Source: an uncultured Clostridia bacterium (GTDB taxonomy: Bacteria > Bacillota > Clostridia > TANB77 > CAG-508). Taken from it: 53,257 bases of DNA. Where the stretch lies: the NCBI GenBank assembly GCA_944391575.1, contig CALXUC010000007.1, forward strand, positions 1-53,257, given 5' to 3'. The position numbers were made by a program, and so were the translations under genes. Positions 53,187-53,257 of the stretch are shown here, one piece after another. The notes below the pieces were generated by a model, which saw nothing but the letters and a program-made list of their open reading frames with translations, was not told the origin of the DNA and did not search any database. The stretch's first letter is position 1, and every line of letters begins with the position of its first letter.

Positions 53187-53257
53187 TTTTATAATCCATT
53201 CCTTTCGCTCCGCTCAAGGCACAACACGGTATGAAACAAACGTGACTTTTGCGGAAA

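Overview
The window looks like a chromosomal segment of an uncultured gut-type Clostridia (Bacillota). It is very AT-rich, with strong AGGAGG ribosome-binding sites and textbook sigma-A promoters (TTGACA, 17 bp, TATAAT). The RNA polymerase genes rpoB and rpoC are of low-GC Gram-positive type. It is a patchwork of core housekeeping genes, decaying mobile elements and a large defence island; most genes lie on the minus strand.

Left part (1 to about 10,530). Remnants of one or more integrative elements lie here: two tyrosine-recombinase scraps, a frameshifted S1-domain gene, a frameshifted CHC2 primase and an ArdC gene that lost its 5' end. The right edge abuts a tRNA-Lys(CTT), with a second, broken tRNA-Lys beside it. 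Within this zone are maf, a plus-strand four-gene cassette (guanylate-kinase-like enzyme, two nucleoside-deoxyribosyltransferase-like proteins, endonuclease III-like glycosylase; 1414-3695), and a secreted ricin-lectin/metzincin protease with a membrane-anchored companion.

Middle (10,700 to 31,800). Small zinc-ribbon and membrane proteins come first, then a YhaO/YhaN-type (SbcD/SbcC-like) nuclease-ATPase pair, a peptidase, a Schlafen-AlbA/ATPase protein and an AAA-DUF234 ATPase, with relics of duplicate copies. An orphan trpS 5' stub with a perfect promoter follows. helD (RNA polymerase recycling factor) has its own promoter and an attenuator-like leader and sits directly downstream of rpoB-rpoC. 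rpoBC is driven by a perfect promoter about 360 nt upstream, with a structured leader. A GC-rich Pro/Arg/His lipoprotein gene is divergent from it.

Right-middle (31,900 to 41,500). This holds a MacB/FtsX-type ABC exporter, a candidate small RNA, a Nudix-HIT fusion, an ASCH-GNAT fusion, a three-gene operon with two calcineurin-like phosphoesterases, and a small hypothetical gene.

Right end (41,600 to 53,257). A minus-strand defence island reads hsdM, hsdS, two unknown genes, hsdR, a tandem-repeat protein, a HEPN protein, a Fic protein with an HTH domain, and a GajA/GajB (Gabija-like) pair. Several of these genes overlap or lie close together.

A family of about 145-bp palindromic MITE-like elements occurs three times (11,543; 23,385; 36,280). 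One copy has inserted precisely into a terminator hairpin. The best candidates for undescribed biology are the 1414-3695 cassette, the MITE family, the helD leader attenuator and the extra genes embedded in the type I restriction locus.
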